Assembly (NCBI GenBank): GCA_963925675.1
Contig: CAWUSW010000021.1
Coordinates: 32,601-96,600 of the forward strand
Length of the DNA stretch: 64,000 nt
Reading direction: 5' to 3'
DNA from: Eutrophocola sp963925675
Lineage (GTDB): Bacteria; Pseudomonadota; Gammaproteobacteria; Pseudomonadales; Pseudohongiellaceae
Part shown: positions 19,067 to 27,949 of the stretch, piece by piece
How positions within the stretch are numbered: the first letter of the stretch is position 1
How the letters are laid out: each line of letters starts with the position of its first letter
Translations under genes and position numbers: made by a program
The notes under the pieces: model-generated
Databases searched by the model: none
The model's input: the letters and a program-made list of their open reading frames with translations, nothing else
Told to the model about the DNA's origin: nothing

Positions 19067-19448
19067 TTACAGGTCCTGATGCTTAAATTAATACAGTTAT
19101 ATTGAATCTGTTTGAAGGCCAAGCTCTGTGTAGTTAAACATTCTGTCTAAGGCTAACAGAACATAGGTACAGAGCTGGAAAATTCAAGGCCGGGATGATA
19201 CTACGACACAGTGATCAGTGCCATGGGTAAGTCCATGAAAACCTTTAATAAACGTACACTATGTAAGGTCATGCTTTGATTTCTCCAATCACTTGACTCA
19301 CAATACGCCCTGGCACCTTGATTACCCGGCAACAGCCGCCATATAGCTCTAGTCAAATAGCTCTTATCAATAACTACGGCTAGTTAACGACGACAAGACG
19401 TCTGTTATTTATTCACTCACTTAACACCATTCAGGACCACCATATTTC
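19067..19448. other. Divergent intergenic region between cysI and nfuA
   Basis: These 382 bases separate the minus-strand cysI and plus-strand nfuA genes and hold no convincing ORF. They contain the nested inverted repeat at 19122-19176 near cysI, a possible plus-strand promoter (TTGATT 19318-19323, 17 bases, ATATAG 19341-19346), a direct repeat of TAGCTCT, and the short palindrome AGACGTCT. The rest shows nothing I can name. Confidence 0.5.
19122..19176 (-). promoter_or_regulatory. Nested stem-loop in the probable cysI leader
   Basis: AGCTCTGT at 19122-19129 pairs with ACAGAGCT at 19169-19176, and inside it TTCTGT at 19141-19146 pairs with ACAGAA at 19156-19161. Together they give a two-tier hairpin of 55 bases, 56 bases from the cysI start. 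There is no T-run, so it is not a typical terminator. It could be a leader element or an operator; no known riboswitch class is recognised. Confidence 0.4.
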
Positions 19449-20030
19449 ATGATTGAGATTACAGAGTCAGGACAAACCTACCTGAAACAGCTTTTGGATA
19501 AACAGGATTGTGAAGGCATCGGCATTCGAGTCTTCGTTGTTGATGGCGGAACGCCAAAAGCTGAAACCTGCATAGCCTTTTGTCGACCTGGCGAACAGGA
19601 AAAAGATGATGAATTGCATACTTATGAGCACTTTCCTGCGTATATTGAGCTGAAAAGTAAACAGTACCTTGAAGAAGCTGTGGTGGATTTTGCTAAAGAC
19701 AGCATGGGTGGTCAGCTTACTATCAGGGCGCCAAATTCAAGAATGCCAAAAATTTCTGAAGACAGCCCACTTGAGGACCGTATCAATTATATTCTCTACA
19801 ACGAAATCAATCCTGGTCTTGCTGCCCACGGCGGTAATATTTCACTTGAAGAAGTGACCGAGGACTGCATTGTTGTGCTGCGCTTTGGCGGCGGTTGTCA
19901 GGGATGCGGCATGGTCGATGTCACCTTGAAAGACGGGGTCGAAAAATCCTTGATGGATCAGCTTCCACAAATAAAGGAAATCAGGGATGTGACGGATCAC
20001 AGTGTTCAGGAAAACGCCTACTACAAATAA
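19449..20030 (+). CDS. nfuA: Fe-S biogenesis protein NfuA
   Basis: NfuA carries [4Fe-4S] clusters to target apoproteins, notably under oxidative stress. The 193-residue product has a degenerate A-type (IscA-like) N-terminal domain and a C-terminal Nfu domain with the cluster-binding pair in GGGCQGCGMVDVTLK. Length agrees with E. coli NfuA (191). It is divergent from sulfite reductase, whose own cluster needs such delivery, and 24 bases ahead of the phosphorylase gene. A sigma-70-like promoter is possible at 19318-19346. Confidence 0.96.
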   Translation: MIEITESGQTYLKQLLDKQDCEGIGIRVFVVDGGTPKAETCIAFCRPGEQEKDDELHTYEHFPAYIELKSKQYLEEAVVDFAKDSMGGQLTIRAPNSRMPKISEDSPLEDRINYILYNEINPGLAAHGGNISLEEVTEDCIVVLRFGGGCQGCGMVDVTLKDGVEKSLMDQLPQIKEIRDVTDHSVQENAYYK

Positions 20031-20054
20031 TAAATCAACACAGCGATTGACTTA

Positions 20055-20801
20055 ATGCCATCAATAATTGGTGTAATAGGGGGTAGCGGATTTTACTCGC
20101 TCGGTAACGAATCTGATTCGATTGCCACACAAGTCCTTACTTCTTTTAGTGACGACCCTGTGAAGATGGACAAAGAAAGCATTGCTGGTCGTGATACTTT
20201 TTTTTTGACCCGCCACGGCAAAAGTCATGGCATTCCTCCCCACAAGGTAAATTACCGCGCCAACCTCAAGGCGCTTCAGGAAAGCGGTGTTGAAGGAATC
20301 ATTGCGGTAAATGTTGTTGGTGGAATAACTGCAGCCATGGCGCCAGGTTGTATTGTTATTCCTGACCAGATTATTGACTATACCTGGGGCCGCCAGCACA
20401 CCTATTTTGATGAACTAGATGCGCCCGAAAATCATATTGATTTTAGTTGGCCCTATGACCTGACTTTAAGAACGATTCTTGCCGAAAGTGCCGCGTCTCT
20501 AGCTGTTACTGTTGAACAGGGTGGTGTTTATGGCTGTACTCAGGGGCCTCGACTGGAATCCGCAGCAGAAATTCTTCGCCTAAAAAATGATGGCTGCGAC
20601 ATTGTGGGTATGACGGCAATGCCTGAGGCAGCATTAGCGCGTGAATTACAAATCCCCTACGCCAGTATTGCGCTGGTCGTTAACTGGGCTGCCGGGCTGA
20701 CGGATGAAGAAATTTCCTTTGCTGATATTTCGTCAACGCTGGATGAAGGAATTGGCAAGATCAGACAAATAATTTTGTCAGTTTTAACTGCCTTGCCTTG
20801 A
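20055..20801 (+). CDS. S-methyl-5'-thioinosine phosphorylase
   Basis: A purine nucleoside phosphorylase-family enzyme of 248 residues. The IGGSGFYSL phosphate-binding start, the GVYGCTQGPRLES stretch and MTAMPEAALARE mark the MTAP/PNP superfamily. The MTAMPEA motif resembles the characterised P. aeruginosa enzyme PA3004 (MTGMPEA), which prefers methylthioinosine, rather than the TTLPEA type of methylthioadenosine phosphorylase. That enzyme salvages the by-product of polyamine and acyl-homoserine lactone synthesis after deamination. PA3004 also lies beside csiV and mfd, which supports the assignment. MTA phosphorylase is the alternative. Confidence 0.87.
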   Translation: MPSIIGVIGGSGFYSLGNESDSIATQVLTSFSDDPVKMDKESIAGRDTFFLTRHGKSHGIPPHKVNYRANLKALQESGVEGIIAVNVVGGITAAMAPGCIVIPDQIIDYTWGRQHTYFDELDAPENHIDFSWPYDLTLRTILAESAASLAVTVEQGGVYGCTQGPRLESAAEILRLKNDGCDIVGMTAMPEAALARELQIPYASIALVVNWAAGLTDEEISFADISSTLDEGIGKIRQIILSVLTALP

Positions 20802-20810
20802 TAGCGTGTT

Positions 20811-21680
20811 TCAATCAAAAAAATCGCTTTGTTCGGGTAACTGATAAGGCCTGATTTCTACTAATAAACCAATATCAGGGTGATCCAGAAAGTGTAATTC
20901 ATTACTTATCATGGCGCGTTCCTGATTCATATAAGCCAAGCGTTCAACTGAATAATTGTCAGCAAGGTTAAAACCTGAAAACTCGCTGTTCTGATTGCCA
21001 TAGGGCGAATCAGGGAGTTTCCAGGAGGCGTTTGTCACTGCGCTTGCAGGTCTAAACTCAGCTAGCCATAAGCGTGCTTCTACATCTACGCGGTTAACGT
21101 TGTAGCTGAAACGCAAACTGCCTTCCAGTTCATGATGGTCATCATATTGATTGCCTCCTTCAACATAAATCGCTGTTGCCTGTACGCGATTTAAAACTGG
21201 CTGGCGCCATACTGCATGAAAAAGCAAACGGTGATCAGCAGACTCACTAATTTCTAGATTGTATTCGAGGAATTTAGCAGCTTCATTGCCCAGGGCTATG
21301 AATGGATCGCGACTAAAGTCAGTAATCCTGAAATCACTGTCAGTTAAATTATTAGAGGGGCCAATGAATACAGGCTGAGGTTCAATATCAATAACGCCAG
21401 TCAAAGCTGAGGATAAAGATCCTGCATCGCCGTCATTTTCAAATTTAACCCTGTAATTGCTGCTGGCCGGAGCAAGTTGTCTGATCGGGTCGTGATAGTT
21501 AAGTTGTATCTTTTCCGGGATGACAAGTTCGTTATTTGCTTCAAGTCTTTCATTGCTGAAGATGCTAACCTCAATTTCATACCAGCGATTTCCGTCAAAG
21601 CTGAAGCTTTGTGCCAAAGCAGGTGCTGGGCTGGCGATTAAAAGCAGCAGCAATATTGTTGTAGTTTTAGGCAATGGCAT
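20811..21680 (-). CDS. CsiV family protein (probable periplasmic)
   Basis: A 289-residue protein with a clear Sec signal peptide (hydrophobic stretch ending near APALAQS) and a mature part opening with RWYEIEVSIFSNE. This start and the gene's place just downstream of mfd match the CsiV family, named for a Vibrio cholerae peptidoglycan-binding protein that affects cell-wall stress response. It has no enzymatic motif. It starts four bases after the mfd stop codon, so it is co-transcribed with mfd, and is convergent with the phosphorylase gene. Function beyond family membership is uncertain. Confidence 0.8.
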   Translation of the reverse strand: MPLPKTTTILLLLLIASPAPALAQSFSFDGNRWYEIEVSIFSNERLEANNELVIPEKIQLNYHDPIRQLAPASSNYRVKFENDGDAGSLSSALTGVIDIEPQPVFIGPSNNLTDSDFRITDFSRDPFIALGNEAAKFLEYNLEISESADHRLLFHAVWRQPVLNRVQATAIYVEGGNQYDDHHELEGSLRFSYNVNRVDVEARLWLAEFRPASAVTNASWKLPDSPYGNQNSEFSGFNLADNYSVERLAYMNQERAMISNELHFLDHPDIGLLVEIRPYQLPEQSDFFD

Positions 21681-21684
21681 GTTT

Positions 21685-24600
21685 TCAGGCTACCTTAACT
21701 GTTGCAGGAGTTAAAGAGTCCAGCAAACCTTTAACAAACAATAGACGATCACGGGGCTCATCACTTTCATGTTTGAATTTCAGTTCAGTGGCACCGCTCA
21801 AGGAAAAGACGTGAGAGTTATCCTGCACAAGTTTAACTACTGAGTAGGGATCAACTTCGGTGTCGGTATCAAACAAAACTTTGCCAAAACGTGCATTGGC
21901 ATCGACCTTACTTATTCCCAGCGATTGCGCCTGAAGTTTTAACAAAGTCACTTCAAACAATAATTTTGTCGCTTCAGGTAGCAGCCCAAAGCGATCAATC
22001 ATTTCAATTTTCAGGCCATCCAGTTCCTTTTTGCTTTCTGCATTTGCGATGCGCTTATACATCATTAAACGAGTGTGCACATCAGGCAGGTATTGTTCGG
22101 TGATCAAGGCAGGCATGTGTAAGTTTATTTCAACACCGGTCTGGATCGGCCTGTTCAGATCAGGATATTTTCCCTGCTTCATTAACTTGACAGTATGGTC
22201 GAGCATTTCACTGTAAAGGGAAAAGCCAATAGTCTGGATATGTCCACTTTGTTCGTCACCGAGTAACTCACCTGCACCTCTGATTTCCAGGTCATGGCTT
22301 GCCAGTATGAAGCCTGCCCCTAAAGTGTCGGCAGCACTAATGGCATCCAGTCGTTTTAAAGCATCTGCACTCATTGCTTTTTTTTCTGGTGTTAACAGGT
22401 AGGCATACGCTTGGTGATGAGAGCGTCCAACACGCCCGCGTAATTGATGTAATTGTGCCAATCCAAATTTGTCCGCTCGCTCTACAATAATGGTGTTTGC
22501 CGTGGGGACATCAATGCCGGTTTCAATAATTGTGGAACAAACCAGCACGTTATAACGGCGGTGATAAAAGTCAGACATTATTTTTTCCAAGCGACTTTCC
22601 CTTAGCTGACCATGGCCAACACACACTGACGCTTCCGGAAGTAATTTTCTTATTTCATCTGCTGTTTTTTCGATTGTTTTTACTTCGTTATGCAGATAAA
22701 AAACCTGACCGCCACGAAGTAACTCTCGCTGTATTGCCTCTTTTAAAAGTGCTGAGGAAGATTCCCTGACAAAAGTCTTTACTGACAATCTTCGTGCTGG
22801 CGGTGTCGCAATAATAGAAAGATCTCTAATTCCGGACATCGCCATATTCAGCGTTCTTGGAATAGGTGTGGCTGTCAAAGTAAGGATGTCTACGTTAGCG
22901 CGCAGGGATTTAAGTTTCTCTTTCTGACGCACACCAAAACGATGTTCCTCGTCGATAATCAGCAGTCCCAGATTTTTGTATTTGACATTCCCCTGCAGCA
23001 ATTTATGCGTGCCGATAACAATGTCCATTTTCCCGGCGCCAAGTTCGAGGATGTTTTCAGCATGTTTCTTAGTGGCGACAAAACGTGATAACAGGCCAAT
23101 ATTTATTGGCCAGTCGGCAAAGCGATCCTTGAAATTTTCATAATGCTGCTGGGCGAGGAGTGTGGTGGGTACAAGTATCACTACCTGGGTATTATTGTTA
23201 ACGGCAACAAATGCCGCGCGCAGGGCGACTTCAGTTTTTCCGAAACCGACATCACCACACACCAGTCGATCCATGGCTCTTTCACTTTGCAGATCAGCCA
23301 GAACAGCATCAATGGTTTCTTTTTGATCTTCGGTTTCCTCAAAGGGGAAGGCATTGGCAAAAATCCGGTATTCATCTTCCTGGATTTTAAACTGCGTGCC
23401 TTTCTGAGCTTCCCTGCGTGCATAAACATCGAGTAATTCTGCGGCCACATCAATGACTTTTTCTGCAGCTTTGCGCTTGGCTTTTTCCCATTGGTCACTA
23501 CCAAGTTTGCTCAGTGGGGCATGTGCAGCATCAGCACCACTGTAGCGGTTAATCAGGTGCAGTGATGATACCGGGACATACAATTTTGCTTCATCGGCAT
23601 ATTCAAGTATCAGAAATTCAGTGAGCTGTGCTTCCACTTCAAAGGTCTGCATTCCTCGATAGCGGCCAATACCGTGATCGATATGAACTACCGGCGCGCC
23701 AACATGCAGTTCCGTTAAACTTTTGATTATGAAGTCGGCGTTATCAGTAAACTTCCCACGTCGACGTGGCTGGCTAACGTGGTCAGCAAAAAGCTGACTT
23801 TCTGCAATCAGGATGAAGGGAGGTTGTTCCATCCAGACACCTGTTTCCAATGGCGCCACAGTGATGCCGTGCGCAGGCTTTTGTTCTATAAATTCCTGCC
23901 AGTTGTCCAGCGTTTGGGGCCTTACATTAATGACATTCAACAGCTCCAGCAAAGCTTCACGCCTGCCAGGAGAGTCAGCACAAAATAGCACCGGGATATC
24001 TGCAACACTTTCAAGAAATTGCTGCAGTTTAAGCATTGGTTTATCTTTTTTATGTTCAATATCAATCTCAGGTACATGCCTGGTGGGCAATCTTGCATGG
24101 CTGCCGTTACTGGCCGCAGCTCGTAAATTGACCTGGGAAAAGTTGTTAATCGAGGCGAATAGTTGGTCAGTGGGTAAAAACAACTTGTCAGGTGACAAGA
24201 GTGGGCGCTCAGGGTCCACTCTTCGATCCTCATAGCGTAAGTTGATGTCATGCCAGAACAGATCCGCCGCTTCATCAATCTCGCCTACAGTAAAGAAAAA
24301 GGTGTTTTCGGGTAGATAATCAAAAAGCGTGCTGAGTTCAGAAAAAAACAGAGGCAGATAATATTCGATGCCAGCAACAGAGACGCCTTTGGAAATATCT
24401 TCATACAAGGGGCATTTTCTGACATCGATATCAAAGGCTTCTCTGAAGTTTTGTCGAAAAGTGCTGACCCCTTGTTCGGTTAGAGGAAATTCTTTACCTG
24501 GTAATAATTTAACGGCCTGTATCTTGTCTCGAGAAAGCTGGGTTTCAGGGTCGAAATGACGCAGGCTTTCTATATCTTCGTCAAAAAGCTCAATGCGTAC

Positions 24601-25149
24601 CGGTTCTGATCCACCCATCGGGAATATATCCATGATGGACCCTCGCACTGCAAATTCGCCATGTTCATAGACTGATTCGACACAGAGGTAACCTGCGGCT
24701 TCCAGTTCCCTGCGCATGGTAATCAGGTTGAGCTGCTGTCCAACTTGCAGGTTCAGACTCATTGCTTTGATATAGGAACCAGGGACGAGCCGGTGCATCA
24801 GGGTGCTGACGGGGATGATAAGTAAAGCGTCCCGGGAATCAGGAAGCTGTGAAAGGGTTGTCAGCCGTTGTGAAATAATATCCTGGTGTGGCGAAAAGTT
24901 ATCGTAAGGAAGTATTTCCCAGTCTGGAAATTGAAGAATGCTGACTTTGTCAGAACAAAAGAAACCAGCTTCTTCTTGCAGTCGCTGTGCCTGTTGCGAA
25001 CTTTCAGTAATCACCACCGTCAGGCCGCCGGCCTGTTCGATATGATTGGCGAGTACCAGGCTACCCCCGGCTCCAGCCATTCCATCCCAGCGTTGTTTCT
25101 CTCCGGCCTCAGCTAAGTGAGGCAGGGCGTGCAGTTGCAAAGTATTCAT
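21685..25149 (-). CDS. mfd: Transcription-repair coupling factor
   Basis: Mfd removes RNA polymerase stalled at lesions and recruits UvrAB. The 1154-residue product has the UvrB-like N-terminal domain (FPDWEILPYD, SIMDIFPMG), the RNA polymerase-interacting domain (GAPVVHIDHGIGRYRG), the SF2 translocase with Walker A in CGDVGFGKTEVALRAAF, DEEH box (LLIIDEEHRFGV), LTLTATPIPRTL, and the helicase C motif with QLRGRVGRS. Length matches the family (1148 in E. coli). csiV follows directly. Confidence 0.98.
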   Translation of the reverse strand: MNTLQLHALPHLAEAGEKQRWDGMAGAGGSLVLANHIEQAGGLTVVITESSQQAQRLQEEAGFFCSDKVSILQFPDWEILPYDNFSPHQDIISQRLTTLSQLPDSRDALLIIPVSTLMHRLVPGSYIKAMSLNLQVGQQLNLITMRRELEAAGYLCVESVYEHGEFAVRGSIMDIFPMGGSEPVRIELFDEDIESLRHFDPETQLSRDKIQAVKLLPGKEFPLTEQGVSTFRQNFREAFDIDVRKCPLYEDISKGVSVAGIEYYLPLFFSELSTLFDYLPENTFFFTVGEIDEAADLFWHDINLRYEDRRVDPERPLLSPDKLFLPTDQLFASINNFSQVNLRAAASNGSHARLPTRHVPEIDIEHKKDKPMLKLQQFLESVADIPVLFCADSPGRREALLELLNVINVRPQTLDNWQEFIEQKPAHGITVAPLETGVWMEQPPFILIAESQLFADHVSQPRRRGKFTDNADFIIKSLTELHVGAPVVHIDHGIGRYRGMQTFEVEAQLTEFLILEYADEAKLYVPVSSLHLINRYSGADAAHAPLSKLGSDQWEKAKRKAAEKVIDVAAELLDVYARREAQKGTQFKIQEDEYRIFANAFPFEETEDQKETIDAVLADLQSERAMDRLVCGDVGFGKTEVALRAAFVAVNNNTQVVILVPTTLLAQQHYENFKDRFADWPINIGLLSRFVATKKHAENILELGAGKMDIVIGTHKLLQGNVKYKNLGLLIIDEEHRFGVRQKEKLKSLRANVDILTLTATPIPRTLNMAMSGIRDLSIIATPPARRLSVKTFVRESSSALLKEAIQRELLRGGQVFYLHNEVKTIEKTADEIRKLLPEASVCVGHGQLRESRLEKIMSDFYHRRYNVLVCSTIIETGIDVPTANTIIVERADKFGLAQLHQLRGRVGRSHHQAYAYLLTPEKKAMSADALKRLDAISAADTLGAGFILASHDLEIRGAGELLGDEQSGHIQTIGFSLYSEMLDHTVKLMKQGKYPDLNRPIQTGVEINLHMPALITEQYLPDVHTRLMMYKRIANAESKKELDGLKIEMIDRFGLLPEATKLLFEVTLLKLQAQSLGISKVDANARFGKVLFDTDTEVDPYSVVKLVQDNSHVFSLSGATELKFKHESDEPRDRLLFVKGLLDSLTPATVKVA

Positions 25150-25329
25150 AGGGCTTCTTTTAAGATGTATAAATCAATGTCAGGCGAAGCCTGGAAGAAA
25201 CTTAACGGCGCACAAAAGGCGAAATTTGCCTTAATCAGCTATTAACAACTCCAGATAATGGACTTCTCTTGCGCATCCTTAGATAATACGCGCCACATTT
25301 TCAAGCAGCATTTTACAGGAAAACATAAC

Positions 25330-26802
25330 GTGGAACGACCAAGTGTAGACGACTATTTTGGTGATTGGAAAACACGAGAAACATTAGCTCAGGAAATGCT
25401 GCCAATTATGGGCAAGCTTGAGAATGAAAAAGGGGTTCAGATTTATCTCTATGGCCGATCACTGAACAATCGCTCAGTTGCGAATATCATGAAATTACAT
25501 CGTCGAGTGCGAGAAGTGGCCCGTAATGAATTATCAGAATTTGAAAGTTCCCTGGTGCTTAAATCTCTGGCCAAACTGGATCTGTGCCCTGCGCAAATTG
25601 ATCTTGGCAAGCTAACTGTTCACTACATGGAAGCCCTGGAAAAAGATCCTGAAGTAGACCTCGATGCCCTTGTTGCTGAAGAGTTATCTCATCTGATTGG
25701 GGTTGACTATAAACCAATAGAAAAACCAACTGACGTCATCCTGTATGGATTTGGTCGTATTGGCCGTTTGGTGACCAGACTGCTCCTGGAAACTACAGGC
25801 AATGGTCAGCTTATGCGTTTGCGTGCGATCGTGGTGAGAAAAGCCGGAGACGGTGATCTGGAGAAAAGGGTCAATTTGCTCCGTAATGACACTGTCCATG
25901 GAACTTTTTCCGGCACTGTACGTGTTGAAGAAGAAAACAACAGAATTATTGCCAATGGTAATGTGATTGAAATTATCTATGCAGATAGCCCGGATTCTAT
26001 TGATTACACCCAATATGGGATTAATGATGCCCTGGTAATTGATAATACCGGGATCTGGCGTGATGAAGAGAGCCTGGGTCAGCATTTAAAATCCAAAGGT
26101 GTCAGTAAAGTGATGCTGACAGCGCCCGGTAAGGGCACGCTTAAAAATATTGTTTTTGGTATTAATGACAACACCATTACTCCCGAAGACAAAATTATTT
26201 CAGCGGCTTCCTGTACTACGAATGCCATAGCACCGGTTTTGAAACTGATTAATGACAAGTACGGGATTGTTCACGGTCATGTCGAAACCGTACACGCCTA
26301 CACCAATGATCAGAACCTGATTGATAATTTCCACAAGGCAGATAGAAGGGGACGCAGTGCGCCATTAAATATGGTGTTAACGGAAACCGGTGCCGCTAAA
26401 GCCGTATCCAAGGCTGTGCCGGAACTGGAAGGCAAGCTGACTGGTAATGCTGTCAGGGTTCCTGTCGCCAATGTGTCTATTGCCATTTTGAACCTGACAC
26501 TGCTGACCAAGTCCAGTGTTGAAGAGATCAACGAGTATCTGAGAAATTTCGCCCTGCATTCTCCTTTGCAGAATCAGATTGGTTACACCGAATCTCCGGA
26601 TGCTGTTTCCAGTGATTTTATTGGTTCCCGTGAAGCCTGCACAGTTGATGCTACGGCTACCAAGGTGAACGGTAAAAACATGATTCTTTATCTCTGGTAT
26701 GACAATGAATATGGCTACAGCGCCCAGGTAGTAAGAATGGTAAACATGATGGCTGGCGTAAAATTTCTTACCTATCCGGAAAATGTCACCATGGCGTATT
26801 AA
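25330..26802 (+). CDS. Long-form glyceraldehyde-3-phosphate dehydrogenase with N-terminal extension
   Basis: About 490 residues. An N-terminal region of roughly 135 residues (EETLA-type opening FGDWKTRETLAQEMLP) precedes a standard GAPDH: NAD-binding YGFGRIGRL near residue 139, the catalytic cysteine 295 in SAASCTTNAIAPV, HAYTNDQ, and WYDNEYGYS. It resembles Pseudomonas PA3001, a paralogue distinct from glycolytic GapA. I chose GTG at 25330 because AGGA precedes it; an in-frame ATG at 25258 would add 24 residues. It is divergent from mfd and one base ahead of apbE. A phosphorylating, probably gluconeogenic, role is inferred. Confidence 0.9.
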   Translation: MERPSVDDYFGDWKTRETLAQEMLPIMGKLENEKGVQIYLYGRSLNNRSVANIMKLHRRVREVARNELSEFESSLVLKSLAKLDLCPAQIDLGKLTVHYMEALEKDPEVDLDALVAEELSHLIGVDYKPIEKPTDVILYGFGRIGRLVTRLLLETTGNGQLMRLRAIVVRKAGDGDLEKRVNLLRNDTVHGTFSGTVRVEEENNRIIANGNVIEIIYADSPDSIDYTQYGINDALVIDNTGIWRDEESLGQHLKSKGVSKVMLTAPGKGTLKNIVFGINDNTITPEDKIISAASCTTNAIAPVLKLINDKYGIVHGHVETVHAYTNDQNLIDNFHKADRRGRSAPLNMVLTETGAAKAVSKAVPELEGKLTGNAVRVPVANVSIAILNLTLLTKSSVEEINEYLRNFALHSPLQNQIGYTESPDAVSSDFIGSREACTVDATATKVNGKNMILYLWYDNEYGYSAQVVRMVNMMAGVKFLTYPENVTMAY

Positions 26803-26803
26803 T

Positions 26804-27907
26804 ATGAAACTGGCCGGCACTGGCGCTAAAGCGATACTGCCGGCTTTTCTCATTTTTTTATCAGTCTTTTTTATTGTTCGGTATTTCTATACCGACAATG
26901 GCGATCCGCAAAGCGCTTTAGCCAAGCAAGCCTCAATCAGCGAATCGTCCCTGCTTGCACTGAGCGGGCAAACGATGGGGACACAGTACCGCATACTCCT
27001 GCATCTCTCTGCTCTGGCCGACGAGCCTGCCAAAACGGCGCTGGCAAGCAGCATTAGTGAGCGCCTGGATTATCTGGATAAATCGCTGTTTTCTACCTAT
27101 GTCCCTGACTCTCAAATCACTCAACTAAACCAGGCTGAACTGGAAAAGCGCGTTAACGTTTCCGATGAACTTGTCGCGGTCCTTGTTAAGGCACAGGAAG
27201 TTTATACAAAATCCTCCGGCGCATTCGACATGACCATAAAGCCCCTTGTCGATCTGTGGGGCTTTGGAAGTGCAGGCTTTATGAATGCAGTGCCGGAACA
27301 AGAGGCGATTGACCTGGCAAAGGCGCAAATGGGCATGTCTGTTCTGGAAGTCAGTCGCGACGCTGAAAACGCTTATGTCATAAAACATCGGAACGTCTTT
27401 CTGGATCTATCCGCCATTGCCAAAGGCTACGCCGTCGATCAGATAGGGTTATTACTGGATTCTCAGGGTCAGCATAATTACCTGGTAGAGATTGGCGGGG
27501 AAGCAATTAGCCTGGGCCGGCGTCCCGATGGAGATGAATGGCGTATTGGAATTGAGCGACCGCAAGCGGGACAAAATATTTTGTTTCAGCAGGTTCAGGG
27601 GGGGGCGGAAAAACTTGCAGTAGCTACATCCGGGAGTTACCAGAATTTTTTTACTGATGATGATCAGCAATATTCGCATATCATTAATCCGCTCACGGGA
27701 AAGCCCGTCAGCCATGACCTGGTGTCGGTCACAGTGGTTGCTCCATCTGCAATGGCGGCTGATGCCTGGGCAACGGCTTTGCTGGTTCATGGATTGCAAG
27801 AGGGCATGAAGCTCGCAAATGATTTACAATTAGCAGCCTTCTTTATAGTAAATAGCAGTTCAGGATTTAAGTCTCTGCATTCCGACGCTTTTAATCCATA
27901 CCTCTAA
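26804..27907 (+). CDS. apbE: FAD:protein FMN transferase (ApbE)
   Basis: ApbE covalently attaches FMN to Thr residues of partner flavoproteins such as NqrB, NqrC and RnfG/D. The 367-residue product has an N-terminal membrane anchor (about residues 8-28, without lipobox cysteine) and the core motifs GQTMGTQY, FDMTIKPLVDLWGFG, LDLSAIAKGYAVD, EIGGE, and ATSGSYQNFF followed by HIINPLTGKP and the metal-binding aspartates in AMAADAWATAL. The ATG at 26804 is one base after the gap stop; an upstream ATG at 26783 lies inside gap. In Pseudomonas the nqr operon precedes it, but here none is present, so its substrate is unknown. Confidence 0.93.
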   Translation: MKLAGTGAKAILPAFLIFLSVFFIVRYFYTDNGDPQSALAKQASISESSLLALSGQTMGTQYRILLHLSALADEPAKTALASSISERLDYLDKSLFSTYVPDSQITQLNQAELEKRVNVSDELVAVLVKAQEVYTKSSGAFDMTIKPLVDLWGFGSAGFMNAVPEQEAIDLAKAQMGMSVLEVSRDAENAYVIKHRNVFLDLSAIAKGYAVDQIGLLLDSQGQHNYLVEIGGEAISLGRRPDGDEWRIGIERPQAGQNILFQQVQGGAEKLAVATSGSYQNFFTDDDQQYSHIINPLTGKPVSHDLVSVTVVAPSAMAADAWATALLVHGLQEGMKLANDLQLAAFFIVNSSSGFKSLHSDAFNPYL

Positions 27908-27949
27908 TTTAATTAAAGACATCTCAGACATCTTTGATACGGAATTTTA

